A stretch of 64,000 nt of DNA from Cyclina sinensis (lineage: Eukaryota; Mollusca; Bivalvia; Venerida; Veneridae). Below, piece by piece: positions 12,938 through 24,989 of the stretch. The stretch covers positions 9,114,630-9,178,629 of the forward strand of contig JAAONU010000004.1 in assembly GCA_012932295.1 (NCBI GenBank), given 5' to 3'. A program made the position numbers and the translations under genes. Within the stretch, counting starts at the first letter, position 1; each line of letters starts with the position of its first letter. Under the pieces are notes generated by a model that ran no database searches, had not been told where the DNA came from, and saw only the letters and a list, made by a program, of their open reading frames with translations.

Positions 12938-13010
12938 TTAGCACTGCATCAGCTTAATGTTTAGGCACTGCATCAGCTTACTGTTTAGGCACTGCATCAG
13001 CTTAATGGTT
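12938..13010 (+). repeat. 24 bp tandem repeat, 3 copies
   Basis: 'aggcactgcatcagctta' recurs three times at 24 bp steps. The downstream copy of the duplication (near 44965) has this unit once, so the expansion came after the duplication. Confidence 0.85.
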
Positions 13011-13247
13011 AGGGGCGGATCAGTGGTAACGCGTTGGAGTTGTAATCCAGGGGTGTCAGGAGTTCGGTTTCCTGCTTCTCCACTGACACGGATGAGACAT
13101 TAAATCGAGGTGCTATTGGAACCAGGAATGTTTTTGAATTGGGATTCTTTCTGTATCCTGCACTATCCCCCACAACCTATAATAACCGCTTTCCGCAGGG
13201 GGCGTCGGTAATATGGGCAACCGGTACCGACACTAAGTTTTTTTTTA
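13011..13247 (+). mobile_element. tRNA-derived SINE-like element
   Basis: A pol III-like head 'cagtggtaacgcgttgga...ggagttcggtttcc', then 'gagacattaaatcgaggtgc', a body 'tgtatcctgcactatccccc', and an end 'ggtaatatgggcaaccggta' with a T-rich tail. The same body recurs at 44995, 31916, 43565, 16775, 47700 and 58145. Confidence 0.7.
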
Positions 13248-13304
13248 TTGCAGTTTACTAAAACCTTCCGTTTGCTCCTTGTTATTTGTGGAGTAACTAA
13301 GATT

Positions 13305-14640
13305 CTAACACGATATGAAACATTTCCTATATGATCATATAGGAAAACCAGCTATACTTTTTTATCAATAAAATATATGTTGCTGTTATTATTTCCTCCC
13401 ATGTAATGCATAAAAAGATTTTTCTCCATTGTTTTTGTTTGATTTTTTGTTTTAGGCAAGTAACGGTCTAAAATGTCAGCTTTACATCAGTTATTACATT
13501 CCAAAGCATGCATCGCAATCTTTGCTGGTTAAATAAATAAAAATAACAATATTTACATTGAATACCAAAAATTGCAAAAAGTGCGCCAAACGTTATAACA
13601 ACGTAATATACGTCACATTAGTAAAATGACGTCATGAGCTATCTCGTGTCGAGTGGTCATTCATTGTATATATGTTTAATTTAATAGAGTTTTTGACGCA
13701 ACATATTGATCTTAGTTGTGATTTCAAAGAGTATGTGTCTAGAAAATTGTTATCGATGCAGTTGTAACTGTGATGCTAAACTAAAGAAAAACGGAAACCG
13801 CATTATGAGACAAATTCCCTCGCTTTCGCAAGTGGGGTGTGAATTGTAACTGCAAGGAACCGAATGTCCGCAACTGAAGATTGATGAACACAAAATATAG
13901 TTCAAATTTCTTTCGTGATTAGAATCGAAATAATAAATACGTTACGGTCAAAAAATATACAAACATAATTTAACGAGTTTTATTGAATTCTAATACAATT
14001 CTATAACACAAAAATCCATAAATTGTATCCTTCTATCAAAATCTTGTGAATACAAAAAAACTTGATTGATGAACTGTCAAAATACAATTATCAACAAAAC
14101 CGTGGAAACAGATGACATTTCTCCGCCACTTCCCAAACGCCGTATGATTATTCCAATAATTGAATCTGACAGTGAAAGTGAATAATTTGTATATACTTGA
14201 ACGAACAATCCAATTGAAGCATTAATTTCTTCTTAGCTAAATACCGTTTATCTTTCACACAATCGTTGACATTGTTCAATTTATGATGTGAGTTCCCCAT
14301 GGTGGCGGCCATTTTAAATGATTTTTTTCAAGTTGATAGACTGAATTTGGAGTTGATAGACTGAATTTGGAGGCGAAGCTACTTTTTGCAAAGCTGATGT
14401 ATTCATCCGCCATTCATTATTTTATTTATCAAGATATTTTTCTTTAAAAGTTTATTTAATTGAATCATTTTGTCTTTTTTGTTGTCTAAAATTTATAGGT
14501 ATATATGATAAAAGGAAAATTATGTTTTAGTAGCTGTCTGAGACCTTGTATTTTGCTACTTGCGAGATATCGATTTCCCTACGCTGCGAGTAGCAAAATA
14601 CAAGGTCTCAAACAGCTACTACAACATAATATTTCCTATG
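13305..14640. mobile_element. 1.3 kb insertion relative to the duplicate copy
   Basis: The downstream copy passes directly from 'actaagatt' (near 45298) to 'gtatcgtg' (near 45332), so this block is an insertion here or a deletion there. It contains a strong hairpin (14519-14632) at its right end and a 38-codon open frame at 14072-14188 ending ...KRRMIIPIIESDSESE. No transposase is seen. It may be a decayed non-autonomous element. Confidence 0.5.
14519..14632. repeat. Strong hairpin (41 bp arms)
   Basis: The left arm 14519-14560 and right arm 14589-14632 are reverse complements with about two mismatches ('gagaccttgtattttgctac' and its complement). The loop is about 28 bp. This is typical of the ends of fold-back MITEs. 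Confidence 0.85.
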
Positions 14641-14928
14641 TATCGTGTGATAGGATGATATGTGCATGTTGAAACCGGCCCAATAGCATGACTACAAGTA
14701 GAATGGAGCCAAGAGACTTTTAGTGTATTGAAATTTAAAACTACTCAGGTGTAAAGACTGCCTTCAAGTGCATACGAATGTTAAGCCTACAAAAGCACGT
14801 AAATGATATTCAGGGATCAAATGGTAGGTTGTCCGATGCTTTACCTTTAATTTACGGCATCTACGGTGGAGAAAGCGGTTGAGAAAATAGAGTTTGGAAA
14901 TCGTTGTCTGAAATGTATAGGATCTGAC

Positions 14929-15028
14929 ACGAGATTTTATTTCATATAAACTTTTATTCGACGAGTTAAGGCGAGCGTCTGGACGAGTTGAATATAAGTT
15001 TACATGAAATAAAAACTCGCGTCAGATT
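14929..15028. repeat. Second hairpin (about 36 bp arms)
   Basis: 'ctgacacgagattttatttc' at the left pairs with 'gaaataaaaactcgcgtcag' at the right. In the downstream copy (45630-45720) the left arm survives but the right arm is largely lost. Confidence 0.75.
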
Positions 15029-16774
15029 CTTTTTATAACAAGACCAAAACAACCGCAAATGAGTCTTTCCGTAGCTATAATTATTCAACTATACAGAAAA
15101 AAGCTGTAACAAAACATCTGCCAAGAAAATAGTTCTTAACGAAACGTCAGAACTTCGGAAATACCAAACATTGAATCACGTCTATATGATAACACATTTT
15201 AAAAATGACAATAAATAAAACAAAAATTAAACAAGAAGTGAGTGCATAATGTTTCGTTAGCCATTTTATTACACAAGTGTATTATCAAAAATATTCTATT
15301 TTTGTATTGTATTACAAACAACATTAATTTTGTCATGTGATAAAATCTTATATGTGTAAAGGGAGTGTGTTTCAAATGTGAGTAACTTAAGGTATTTGAA
15401 GAGTCGCTGAGTGTTAACGAACGCCTTGCTTAGGTTGGTCCCGTGCTCTACTCCTAAACCAAGGCGTTACCTTTCTACTGGTCTATGAATCTTTACTCTT
15501 TCAAAATGTTATATTTACTGGTGAAAGCAGACTATATCCCTCCCTTCGACGTTGTTATTTTCCTATGTCCTCGAAGTTAATGACAATAGTGTCATCTAAA
15601 TGTATATTTTGTGAATAAAGTTGATGATTACATCTAAGTTGTTTTTTTTTTTTTGCGCGCCAAGTTAATAATGTTAATATTATTTTATTGATGTTTTATT
15701 TAATTTTTATTTCTTTCGGAGATAATTCTGTATGCATTGTAGGGAAATAATAGCGTCCTCGTTTTTATACAGTAAGGTCGTCGATATTGTGATCGAAGTT
15801 GATTTTTATCGACGTAGATATTTTACTATAAATTTATAAAGAGAAAATAACAATGTCGAAGGGGTGTACCCAGACCTTTCATAGCTCTCAACTGACTTTT
15901 TGTACTGAATCTAAATAGCATTTATATATTCCTTTGCCATACCTATTACTCCTTTGCAATTTCATAGCATATACAAAATTCACTTAAAAATCATTAATGC
16001 CGTTTTCGAAAGTGACTTATTTCGGCAATGGCATGGAATCGTTTGTTCATTGGTATATATATCTTTTACTCACATCAATATTTCTGTATTTTGCAACTGC
16101 TTAAATCTGTTGGGATATTCTAACACTTCTGCTTGGGAAATTGTTTATCTTTTGTACAGTTATTGACTAGGTGACCATGTAGAAGCCATGATAATTTTTA
16201 TAGTCGAATTCAGAGCTTTTTTCTACAATTTTCAGCATTTTATGCCGCTGTTTTTATTAATATAACGAGATTCTTACATAACTGTATTAAATATATAAGT
16301 AGTGTTGTACAAATTTAATTCATATACTTGTTGAAACCAGTACGTTAATGTAATGATTTGGTGTACATGTATCATGTATTCAGTTTTATTTTACTATTTT
16401 AATGTAATTACCGACATAATATTTTTGTGTTGAAACTGCGATTTACGAGTTATTATGTAAAGCAAAGTTACACTGTTGCCTCCAGCAGTGTAAGAGTTAA
16501 TGAAATTTTTACCTTGAACTTTCAATGACAATTTTATACTTCAATTTTTAAAACACTAATGTAATTTGTTGTTAAATGTATTTACCTTTTAGGTAGCTGG
16601 TTGCACACATAGGCTTACTGTTTATGATAAATAAAAGCCATTTAAATCTCTTAAACTTGAACATCTCTTTTGTTTGTAATGACATCAACGTTGAGTAGTC
16701 AGTCTCTGTTTAACAGGGCAGATCTGTTGTCCAGTAGTGACTGTAATAGTAATACAGGAGTCGTGAGCTTGTCC

Positions 16775-16970
16775 CCGCTCCTCAACTAACATTACTAATT
16801 ATCTTTTGGATGAACGTTACACCGAGACCCCATGTCATTGTGCAATACACCCCGCATGAAAAAGAACCAGAGTTGTCTGTCAAATAGAATGCTTTCTGTA
16901 TCTTGCACTATCCTCCACAGCCTAAAACAAATAGCAGGGTGTGTCAGTCATATTGGCAGCTAGTGAAGTG
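16775..16970 (+). mobile_element. tRNA-derived SINE-like copy (5' truncated head)
   Basis: Has 'ccgctcctcaactaacatta', 'gcatgaaaaagaaccaga' and 'tatcttgcactatcctccac', matching the other SINE-like copies. Decayed near its 3' end. Confidence 0.6.
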
Positions 16971-17319
16971 AAATAGATAAACTTTACATATATTTAGTTG
17001 CTAACCTTGCCAGAAGTAAGTCAACTGTGTTTTATAAATTTGTTTGTCTCAGTATGTTTTTACATATTGTATTGTAAACATACTAATTGAGAATGACAAA
17101 TCGATTCCAAAAAAAGACAAGGTGTGGGACATTCTGACCGCAAATGTGGCGAATACCTTGTTGAGTGATTTAAGGCATTTACTGGCATTTTGTTTTGACT
17201 AGTTGTTCTCTGGTGTGAGTCGATCTAACAAAAGAAGACTTAAAAGTGTTCCTATATTTTTCTGTCTTAGACAAGCAATACCTCAACAATCTTTGCAAAA
17301 GTAAGCTATACAAAGTTAC

Positions 17320-17880
17320 GTAACAACTATTTAAGGACTAGGGTGTACGACTACTGACAAGAAGATTTTCAAAGATTTTTATTTTACACAAATAGGACAC
17401 CTGAGTGGGGTAAATTTTCACCCCAGGGGAATAATTTGAACTATCTCGTAACAAGGACTCTAGATGGCTTTAATGCAAAATGTCAAAGCCCTATGCCTTA
17501 CGGTTCCAATCCCTTTAATAATTTTAGAAATATACTTAGGACAAGCATCTTAACATTAACAAAATTTATAAAGGGAAATAAATCAATATGCCGGGCAGCT
17601 TAAGTAATCGATCTTAAAGATTTCACTTTCTGTGAGAAGCCACTATTATTGTGCCCAATATCAACTAAATGCCTCTAATACTTATTAGTTATGCCCTTAT
17701 CAAGGAAAATGAGAAAATAGATGAGTTACGGTTCTTGTGCAATACACTTACTCCCAATGTCCTCTATCATCTTATGAAGTTTAAAGTAATTCCCTTGATT
17801 GGTGTTTGTTAACCTCCGGACACACCGGACAGACGGACGGTCAAACGCTGACTATATGCTCTCCCTTCGGGAAGCATAAA
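17320..17880. repeat. Dispersed repeat with family-A unit and 'gggaagcataa' end
   Basis: One family-A-like unit ('gacaagaagattttcaaag', then 'gagtggggtaaattttcacc') is followed by a block ending 'ggacagacggacggtc' and 'ctcccttcgggaagcata', an end type common on bivalve repeats. It is absent from the downstream duplication copy. Confidence 0.6.
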
Positions 17881-18364
17881 TACCACAGCTGATTCTATGT
17901 CTGTTGGAATGAGAGGGAACATTAACTCAGATCTTAAGAAGGATATAACCAATGCATGGTAATTATAAGTTTATGACAAAATGGACAGAGAAACTCACAA
18001 ATTCATAAATCACATAAACTTTATTCTGAAAAGATATTGTTCTTCACACAGATTTAAAAACTGAAAACTAGTTGGCAACCAACTTATAAACAGTCAAAAA
18101 ATAGCACTATTATAGTATAGTCATACTATAATCATCTAGACTTAGAATCATTCTGATTCATTCAGTTTGGCTTACAAAAGCTTTTCATCACATAATGATA
18201 ACAATCAAGTGTTGAAAGTAGATAAAATGCTGAACAGCATCGAATATTCATCATTTTTACATAGGAAAGACTTCAAAAACTGACTTTTGAGATAGCCCAT
18301 GAATACTGGCTAGTGTCAAACTGAAATAGAATATAACGGAATTATTTTTATTGAGCGTTCTATA

Positions 18365-19590
18365 AAGATAGACAACTGTCTTAACTCAACTGGAACAATG
18401 AATGACTTTTTACTTTATAGATCTGAATACAAAATGATTATGATGAAAAGCATAACAGAATGTTAATGCTCTGTTAAAACGTGTTGGTTTGTAAAGGCTT
18501 TTTATTATCTCTTATTATCTTATCCAAATCCAATTATTTTTGTTTTCTACTAGATAATATTTAGTGTGATTCATATACATGTAACGTTTTTGATGAATAT
18601 ATATTGGCTCTCCTAAAAGATGGACAAAAAGTATGTCATTTGATAGTTTTTTAAAGAGCATTTCAACAACTGTATAAACCATTCCATCAGAAACACAGTT
18701 GATGGACAACCACAATGTAATCAGAGAAGAAAACATTAGAGAAACATTTGCAAAACCATTTTGTTACCCTTTGTTTCAGATTTGCCCTAAGGTTTAAATC
18801 TGACCAGTCAGATTAATGACATTTTAGACTGGTGAACAATTATTTTAATGTTGCACAGTCTGCAAATATGGTTGGTTCAGATAGGTATTTTCTGCATATT
18901 TTGCAATGTCATTTTAAGCATAATATTGTAAAATAATTTATTATCTTTGTTGATAATGTGATGTGATAAAAAGTTAATTTTATTTTATGGCAGTGCAGGA
19001 TTGACGATTCAAGTTTTCAGCTGTTTTAAATTAAGGAATTATAATTGCTTTAGGATGAATGACAAAAGTGATTACATAATTATAAGACAATGATATGGAT
19101 TATCCAGTTTCTAGAAAATACTAAGCTGATTTTGCTGTTTTTGGTAAAACAGGTTCATTGATCAATATTCCAAGGCTTGGTCTGCCTGCGCAATGTTGAT
19201 CCAATGTGTACATTCTGGTAAAAAGATAACGCCTTCCTGAATAGAATAATGAGTGATAATGTTCTATATTTATACGAGTTCCATCTAAAATATTTGAGTC
19301 ACTACACAAACATATTTTTTCGTGCTCAATGTGCTTAAAATTGCAATTATTTTAATTGAAGAGAGCAGTTTGCTTATAAATTAAAAAACTCACTAGAGTA
19401 AATATATGCTTTCATGAAATTTACGTCAGTTGTTAACATTAGGTACATACCAATTTTGTGTTAAAATATTACAGTTTACATTGTAAATCAACAAATTTAT
19501 ATAAAACATCAATGATATAGTGACTGCCAAAGTGTGCACTGATACCAACGTGTGTACTGATTAAAAAGTGTTAAGTCTTTTAGTTTTCAG
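18365..19590 (-). repeat. Inverted copy of the SPAG1 3' flank
   Basis: Reverse-complement match to about 48590-49960. Marks include 'tccaaggcttggtctg' (19169) against 'cagaccaagccttgga' (49037), 'catcagaaacacagttgatg' (18686) against 'catcaactgtgtttctgatg' (49582), and 'tctgaatacaaaatgatt' (18422) against the 'tttctattcagatct' region near 49893. It does not include the SPAG1 last exon. Confidence 0.85.
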
Positions 19591-19729
19591 TAGACCAACT
19601 CGAGAGAAATTAAGTGAAATATTCAAATTCTTTGTTTTTACTTATGCAAGTGTAAAAATTGATATGTGTCCCTTAAATTCACAAAAAGAGCATGTCATTC
19701 AGACTGTGTTCGTGGAATCGTTATTTGTT

Positions 19730-20050
19730 CTCGCGTCAGATTTGACTCTGCCTTGCAGGGTAGGGGAGGGGTGTCAATAATTTAACATAATGTTGCATAC
19801 GGAAAACTTTGAAAATCTTTCTGTCTGGAACTGTATGCCTTGTAAATGAGATATTTTGTATGCAGCAATGGTTAGTAGTCCTCCACCAGTTTTGAGCAAA
19901 TTATGTCTCGGGGTCAGAATTGGCCCCACCCCAGGGGTCTTACTTATTTTAGGTACAAAATTTTTGAAAACTTTTTATCAGAAATAGTAGGCTGTGGAAC
20001 TAAGATCTTTAGTATGTAGCATTGTATACTTGGCCTTAAAAGACTGTTCA
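19730..20050 (-). repeat. Family-A repeat units, reverse orientation
   Basis: Two diverged units ('ggtcagaattggccccaccc', 'gaaaactttgaaaatctttc'), reading on the minus strand. Non-coding. Confidence 0.6.
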
Positions 20051-20399
20051 AATTGACCTTAGCCAATATGATGTTGACCTATTGTCCTTCTTCCTTGTTT
20101 TTTACTACTGACCTACTTACTGAATTTGAAGCTGTCCATGAAATTTGGACCAGATTTTTTTCAACGAACTTTGGGCGGGTATACAGGGATCACTGTCAGT
20201 TGGTCAGTCGGTCCACTTTTTTGTTCCGCTGTTACTTCGTCATCTTATCCTGGTTTGTGCTCAAGTCAGTGATTTGCCCTTGCTGGAGATCAGTCTAGTA
20301 AACGAGTCTTCCTGGTTGCAGAACATATCAGTCAGTGACTTGGGTTAGAGATCAAATAAGTTGGTGAATTTTTGGGTGTGAGATAAACAAGTTAGTGAC

Positions 20400-21350
20400 T
20401 CGTGTCGATTTGAAATCATTATGTCTCCCCTTGTTTTGCCATGTCAGTCACTCTGTCTATCAAACTTCGTTTCCGTTTAATAACTTAAGTACCTTTTGAC
20501 CCACTGTCAGAAAACTTCATAGGATGATTGCCCTTATTGATTTAAAGGACCAAATGTTTTCGGGTCAGTTGGTAATGGTTAAAGCGAGTTGGAATGTTAA
20601 AAAAGTTTCCGCTCAATAACTTGATTACCATTTGACCAAGAGCCTTCAAACTTCATAGTATGATTGTCATTATTGAGTAAAAGACCCTATTATTTGTCGG
20701 ATCAGCAAGACAAAGGTCAAACTCACAGTGACGTTGAATGTGAAAACGATTTCCATAAAATAACTCCATTTTCATTTGGCTTACAGCCATCAAACTTCAT
20801 AAATAGTTGCCGTTTTTAAGTAGAAGACCATTATTGCTTTAAGGATCAGTAGGACAAAGGTTGAGGACACAGTGACCTGAATGTGAAAACAGTTTCCACT
20901 TAATAAATGGAGTATTATTTGACCGAGAGCCTTCATTCTTCATAGGATGATTTCTTTTATTGAATGGAAGACCACTTTTGTTCTTGGGGTCACTAAGTCA
21001 AAGGTCAAGTTCATCATGACTTAAACTTTGAGTATATTTTACAGTCAATAACTTATATACTATTTGACCAACACCCTTCAAACTTTATACAGTGGCTGCC
21101 TGTATGGGGTAGATGACCTTGGTTATATTGAGTCGAAAATAAAAATTTGATCTTAAACATTGATACAAGTTTCTATTAGTTTCTGCTGAATAAGTGTATT
21201 ATTTTTTCAGTTAGATATTTCAAACTGCATATGATAACTTTCATCTTTGTCAACATGATTCCAGACATTTTTGGGATTAGTATGCCAAAGCTGTAGGTCA
21301 ACATGACTTGAAAAGACATTTAATTTCAGTTTAGTGTTACCTTGATACTC
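20400..21350 (+). repeat. ~140 bp repeat array ('tttccgctcaataactt')
   Basis: Four to five diverged units with anchors near 20470, 20613, 20748, 20891 and 21038. Each carries 'tttgaccaagagccttcaaa', 'cttcatag.atgatt' and 'aggtcaa...cacagtgacc'. A common bivalve repeat type. Non-coding. Confidence 0.75.
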
Positions 21351-21639
21351 TTTCACTGATATCTAAGCATCAAAGGGTTACGGACTTTGCTTTGAAAGAT
21401 CTCTAGCACTGTTATAGGTTTTGGGATCTGTGGGTACAGATTATGTCACATAAGCACTGCGATTTTTCGTATGCTACACTAGTCTGTTATCTACTTCCTG
21501 TCAAGTTCTAACCCTTTGCTGTTCTATGCTGCATCGAGAAACATTTTCTGAAATAAAAATTTTGGTTAGCCTCATTCGGTATATCCGCCTTTAATACTTC
21601 GGGTATGACATTACAGTGGAGAGACATTTGACTGGTTCT

Positions 21640-24600
21640 TTTTCCAAAAAAAGATCTAGTACTAGTCAACTACTAGCCCTGCTTACAGGTCAATTTAGAA
21701 ATGATCTATCCTTGTTGAAAGGCAAACTACTCAACGACCTGTCCTTAAAAGAGATCAAACTTGTCAGCTATCTTGGATTTAGATGAAATACGTCTAAGAT
21801 ATCTCTTGGTTAGAGATAAAACTTGTCAACTACTTGTCCTGATTAGATATGAAACTTGTCAACTACCTGTCTTGGTTGGAAATTAAACTAGTTAGTCACT
21901 AGTCTAGGTTGGAGATCATACTTGTCAAGGAGCTGTCCTGGTTAGATATAAAGTTTGTCCACTACCTATATTTGTTGAATACCAAACGTGCCATTTATTT
22001 GTATTGACTGGAGATCAAACTTTTCAGCGACCTGTTCTAGTTAGAGATCAAACTTGTTTTCTACCTGTACTGGTTGGAGATCACACTTTTCAGTTATTTG
22101 TCCTGGTTTGGGATCAATTCTTTTACTACGTATCCTGGTTGAAGATCAAACTTGTCAACTGCTTGTTATGGTTGGAGATCAAACTTGTCGTCTTCCTGTC
22201 CTGGTTAGAGATTAAACTTGTTTACTGTCTATCCTGGTTGGAGATCTAACTGGTCAACTACCTGTGCTTGTTGGATATCAAACTTGTCAACTACCTGTCC
22301 TGGTTGGAAATCAAACTTGTCACTACCTGTCCTGGTTGAAGATCGTACTTGTCAACTACTTGTCCTGGTTGAAGTTTAGACAAGTTATTGATAGCCTAGG
22401 TTTGAGATCATACTTGTCAAGGGGCTGTCCTGGTTGTAGATATATCTTGTCAGCTACTTGTCCTGGTTTGGAAATCAAACTTGTCCAATACATATATTTG
22501 TTGAATATCAAACGTGTAATTTATTTGTCTTGACTGGAGTTAAAACTATTCAACGACCTGTTCTACTTAGAGAACAAACTTGCTTTCTACCTGTACTGGT
22601 TGGAAATCAAATTTTTCAATTATTTGTTTTGGTTGGTGATAAACCATGTTTACTACTTGTTCTGGTACGGGATCCAACTGTGGAGATCTAACTGGTCCAC
22701 TACGTTTTTTTTGTTGGATTTCAAACTTGTCAACTACCTGTCCTGGTTGTAGATATATCTTGTCAGCTACTTGTCCTGGTTGGAAATCAAACTTGTCACT
22801 ACCTGTCCTGGTTGGAGATCGTACTTGTTAACTACTTGTCTTGGTTGGAGATCAAACAAGTTATTCGTAGCCTAGGTTTGAGATCATACTTGTCAAGGAG
22901 CTGTCCTGGTTAGGTATCAAAACTTGTCCACTTCATATATTTGTTGGACATCAAACGTGTCATTTATTTGTCTTGACTGGAAATCAAACTATTCAACGAC
23001 CTGTTCTACTAAGAGATCAAACTTACTATCTACCTGTACTGGTGAAATAAAACTTTTCAATATTTTGTCCTGGTTGGTGATCAAATTTGTTTGCTACCTG
23101 TCCTGGTTAGATATCAAACTTGTCAGATATATGTCCTGATTGGTGATTAACCATGTTAGCTTCTTGTCCTGGTTTTGGATCCAACTTTGGAGATCTAACT
23201 GGTCAGCTACGTTTTTTTGTTGGATTCTTAACTTGTCAACTACCTGTCCTGGCTGTAGATAAATCTTGTCAGCTACCTGTTCTGGTTGAAAATTAAACTT
23301 GTCACTATCCATCCTGGTTAGATATCAAACTTGTCAAATATATGTCCTGGTTGGTGATTAACCATAATGTCACTACCTGTCCTGGTTGGTGATCGTACTT
23401 GTCAACTACTTGTCCTGGTTGGAGATCAAACAAGTTATTGATAGCCTAGGTTTGAGATTATTCTTGTCAAGGAGCTTTCCTGATTAGATGTCAAACTTGT
23501 CAACTATATATATTTGTTGGATATCAAACGTGTCATTTATTTGTCTTGACTGGAGATGAAACTATTCAACGACCTGTTCTACTTAGAGTTCAAACTTGCT
23601 ATCTACCTGTACTGGTTGGAAATCCAACTTTTCAATTATTTGTCCTGGTTGAGGATCAAATTTGTTTGCTACCTATCCTGGTTAGATATCAAACTTGTCA
23701 AAATATGTCCAAGTTGGTAATTATACATGTTTACTACTTGTTCTGGTACTGGATCCAACTTTGGAGATCATACTGGTCAACTACAGTTTTTTTTTTTTTG
23801 GATTTCAAACTTTTCAACTACCTGTCCTTGCTGTAGATAAATCTTGTCAGCTACCTGTCCTGGTTGGAAATCAAACTTGTCACTACCTGTCCTGGTTAGA
23901 GAGCGTACTTGTCAACTACTCGTCCTGGTTGGAGATCAAACAAGTTATTGAAAGCCTAGGTTTGAGATCATACTTATCAAGGAGCTGTCCTGGTTAGATA
24001 TCATACTTGTCCACTACATATATTTGTTGGATATCAAACGTGTCATTTATTTGTATTGACTGGAGATGAATCTATTCAACGACCTGTTCTTCTTAGAGAT
24101 AAAACTTGCTATCTACCTGTACTGGTTGGAAATCAAAGTTTTCAATTATTTGTCCTGGTTGGGGATCAAATTTGTTTGCTACCTATCCTGGTTAGATATC
24201 AAACTTGTCAGATATATGTCCTGATTGGTGATTAACCATGTTTACTACTTGTCCTGGTTTGGGATACAACTTTGGAGATCTTACTGGTCAACTACGTTTT
24301 TTTGTTGGATTTCAAACTTTTCAACTACCTATCCTGGCTGTAGATAAATCTTGTCAGCTACCTGTCCTTGTTGGAGATTTAACTTGTCAAGTACCTGTCC
24401 TGTTTGGATATCAAACATGTCAGCTTTCTGTCCTGGTTGGATAGAAAACTTGTCAGCTACCTCTTCTGGTTTGATATCAAACTTGTCAAATACCTTTTCT
24501 GGTTTGAAATTCAATTTGTCAGCTATCTGTACTGATTGGATATCAAACTTGTCAAGTACCTGTCCTGGTTAGAGGTCGAACTTTTCATTGGCTTGTCCTA

Positions 24601-24980
24601 GTTTGAGACTTAACATGGCAACTATTTGTCCTTGTTAGAGATAAAACAGCTTGTCCTTGTAGGAGAACATAGTAGACAGTGAGAATTCTTGATTTGAGAT
24701 CAAACTGTTCAACAATTGTTCTCGTTTGAGGTCAACCCAGTCAGTTACTTTCAGTGGCTTGTCCTTGTTGGAGACCAATCAAGATAACACATTGTCCTGA
24801 TTCTGATCAAACAAGTCAACGACATGTCTTACTTAATGTTCAGGTTACACATCAACCTATTGTGGTTCGTGTTCAAACAAGTCAACGACTTTTTATTGCA
24901 TTTGATCAGACTAGTCGACGAACTGTTTTGGTTGATGAATGAACCAGTCAACGACCGATATCGTATGTGGTCACATTCCC
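21640..24980 (+). repeat. 33 bp satellite array with ~0.5 kb higher-order units
   Basis: The consensus is built from 'gtcctggttggagatcaaac' and 'ttgtcaactacct'. About 90-100 copies. Sets of variants recur as larger units: 'agcctaggtttgagat' near 22399, 22874, 23449 and 23957, and 'tttttttgttggatt' near 22709, 23213, 23788 and 24299, spaced about 476-575 bp. As 33 is divisible by three, long frames appear on both strands (11-residue repeats); indels break them and they are not genes. Confidence 0.9.
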
Positions 24981-24989
24981 GAGACATTT

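Larger units (their letters stand above)
10920..17230 (+). repeat. Segmental duplication, upstream copy
   Basis: Collinear, same-strand homology to about 42530-48190. Matching marks include 'gacgcggtcaaaaagtagtg' (11051 and 42666), 'ctattgtaagataaatcacg' (11736 and 43933), the HSPA12 last exon (12126 and 44269), 'gctacgtttgacta' (12532 and 44680), the tRNA-derived element (13011 and 44995), and 'gtagaagccatgataatttt' (16176 and 46868). The copies differ by insertions and deletions and by roughly 10-20% substitutions, so it is an old duplication. Confidence 0.85.

Noticed and set aside
21990..24580. Frames of 11-residue repeats (LVGDQTCQLPV type) on both strands.
   Set aside because: By-product of a 33 bp satellite; no start context, splice sites or non-repeat sequence.
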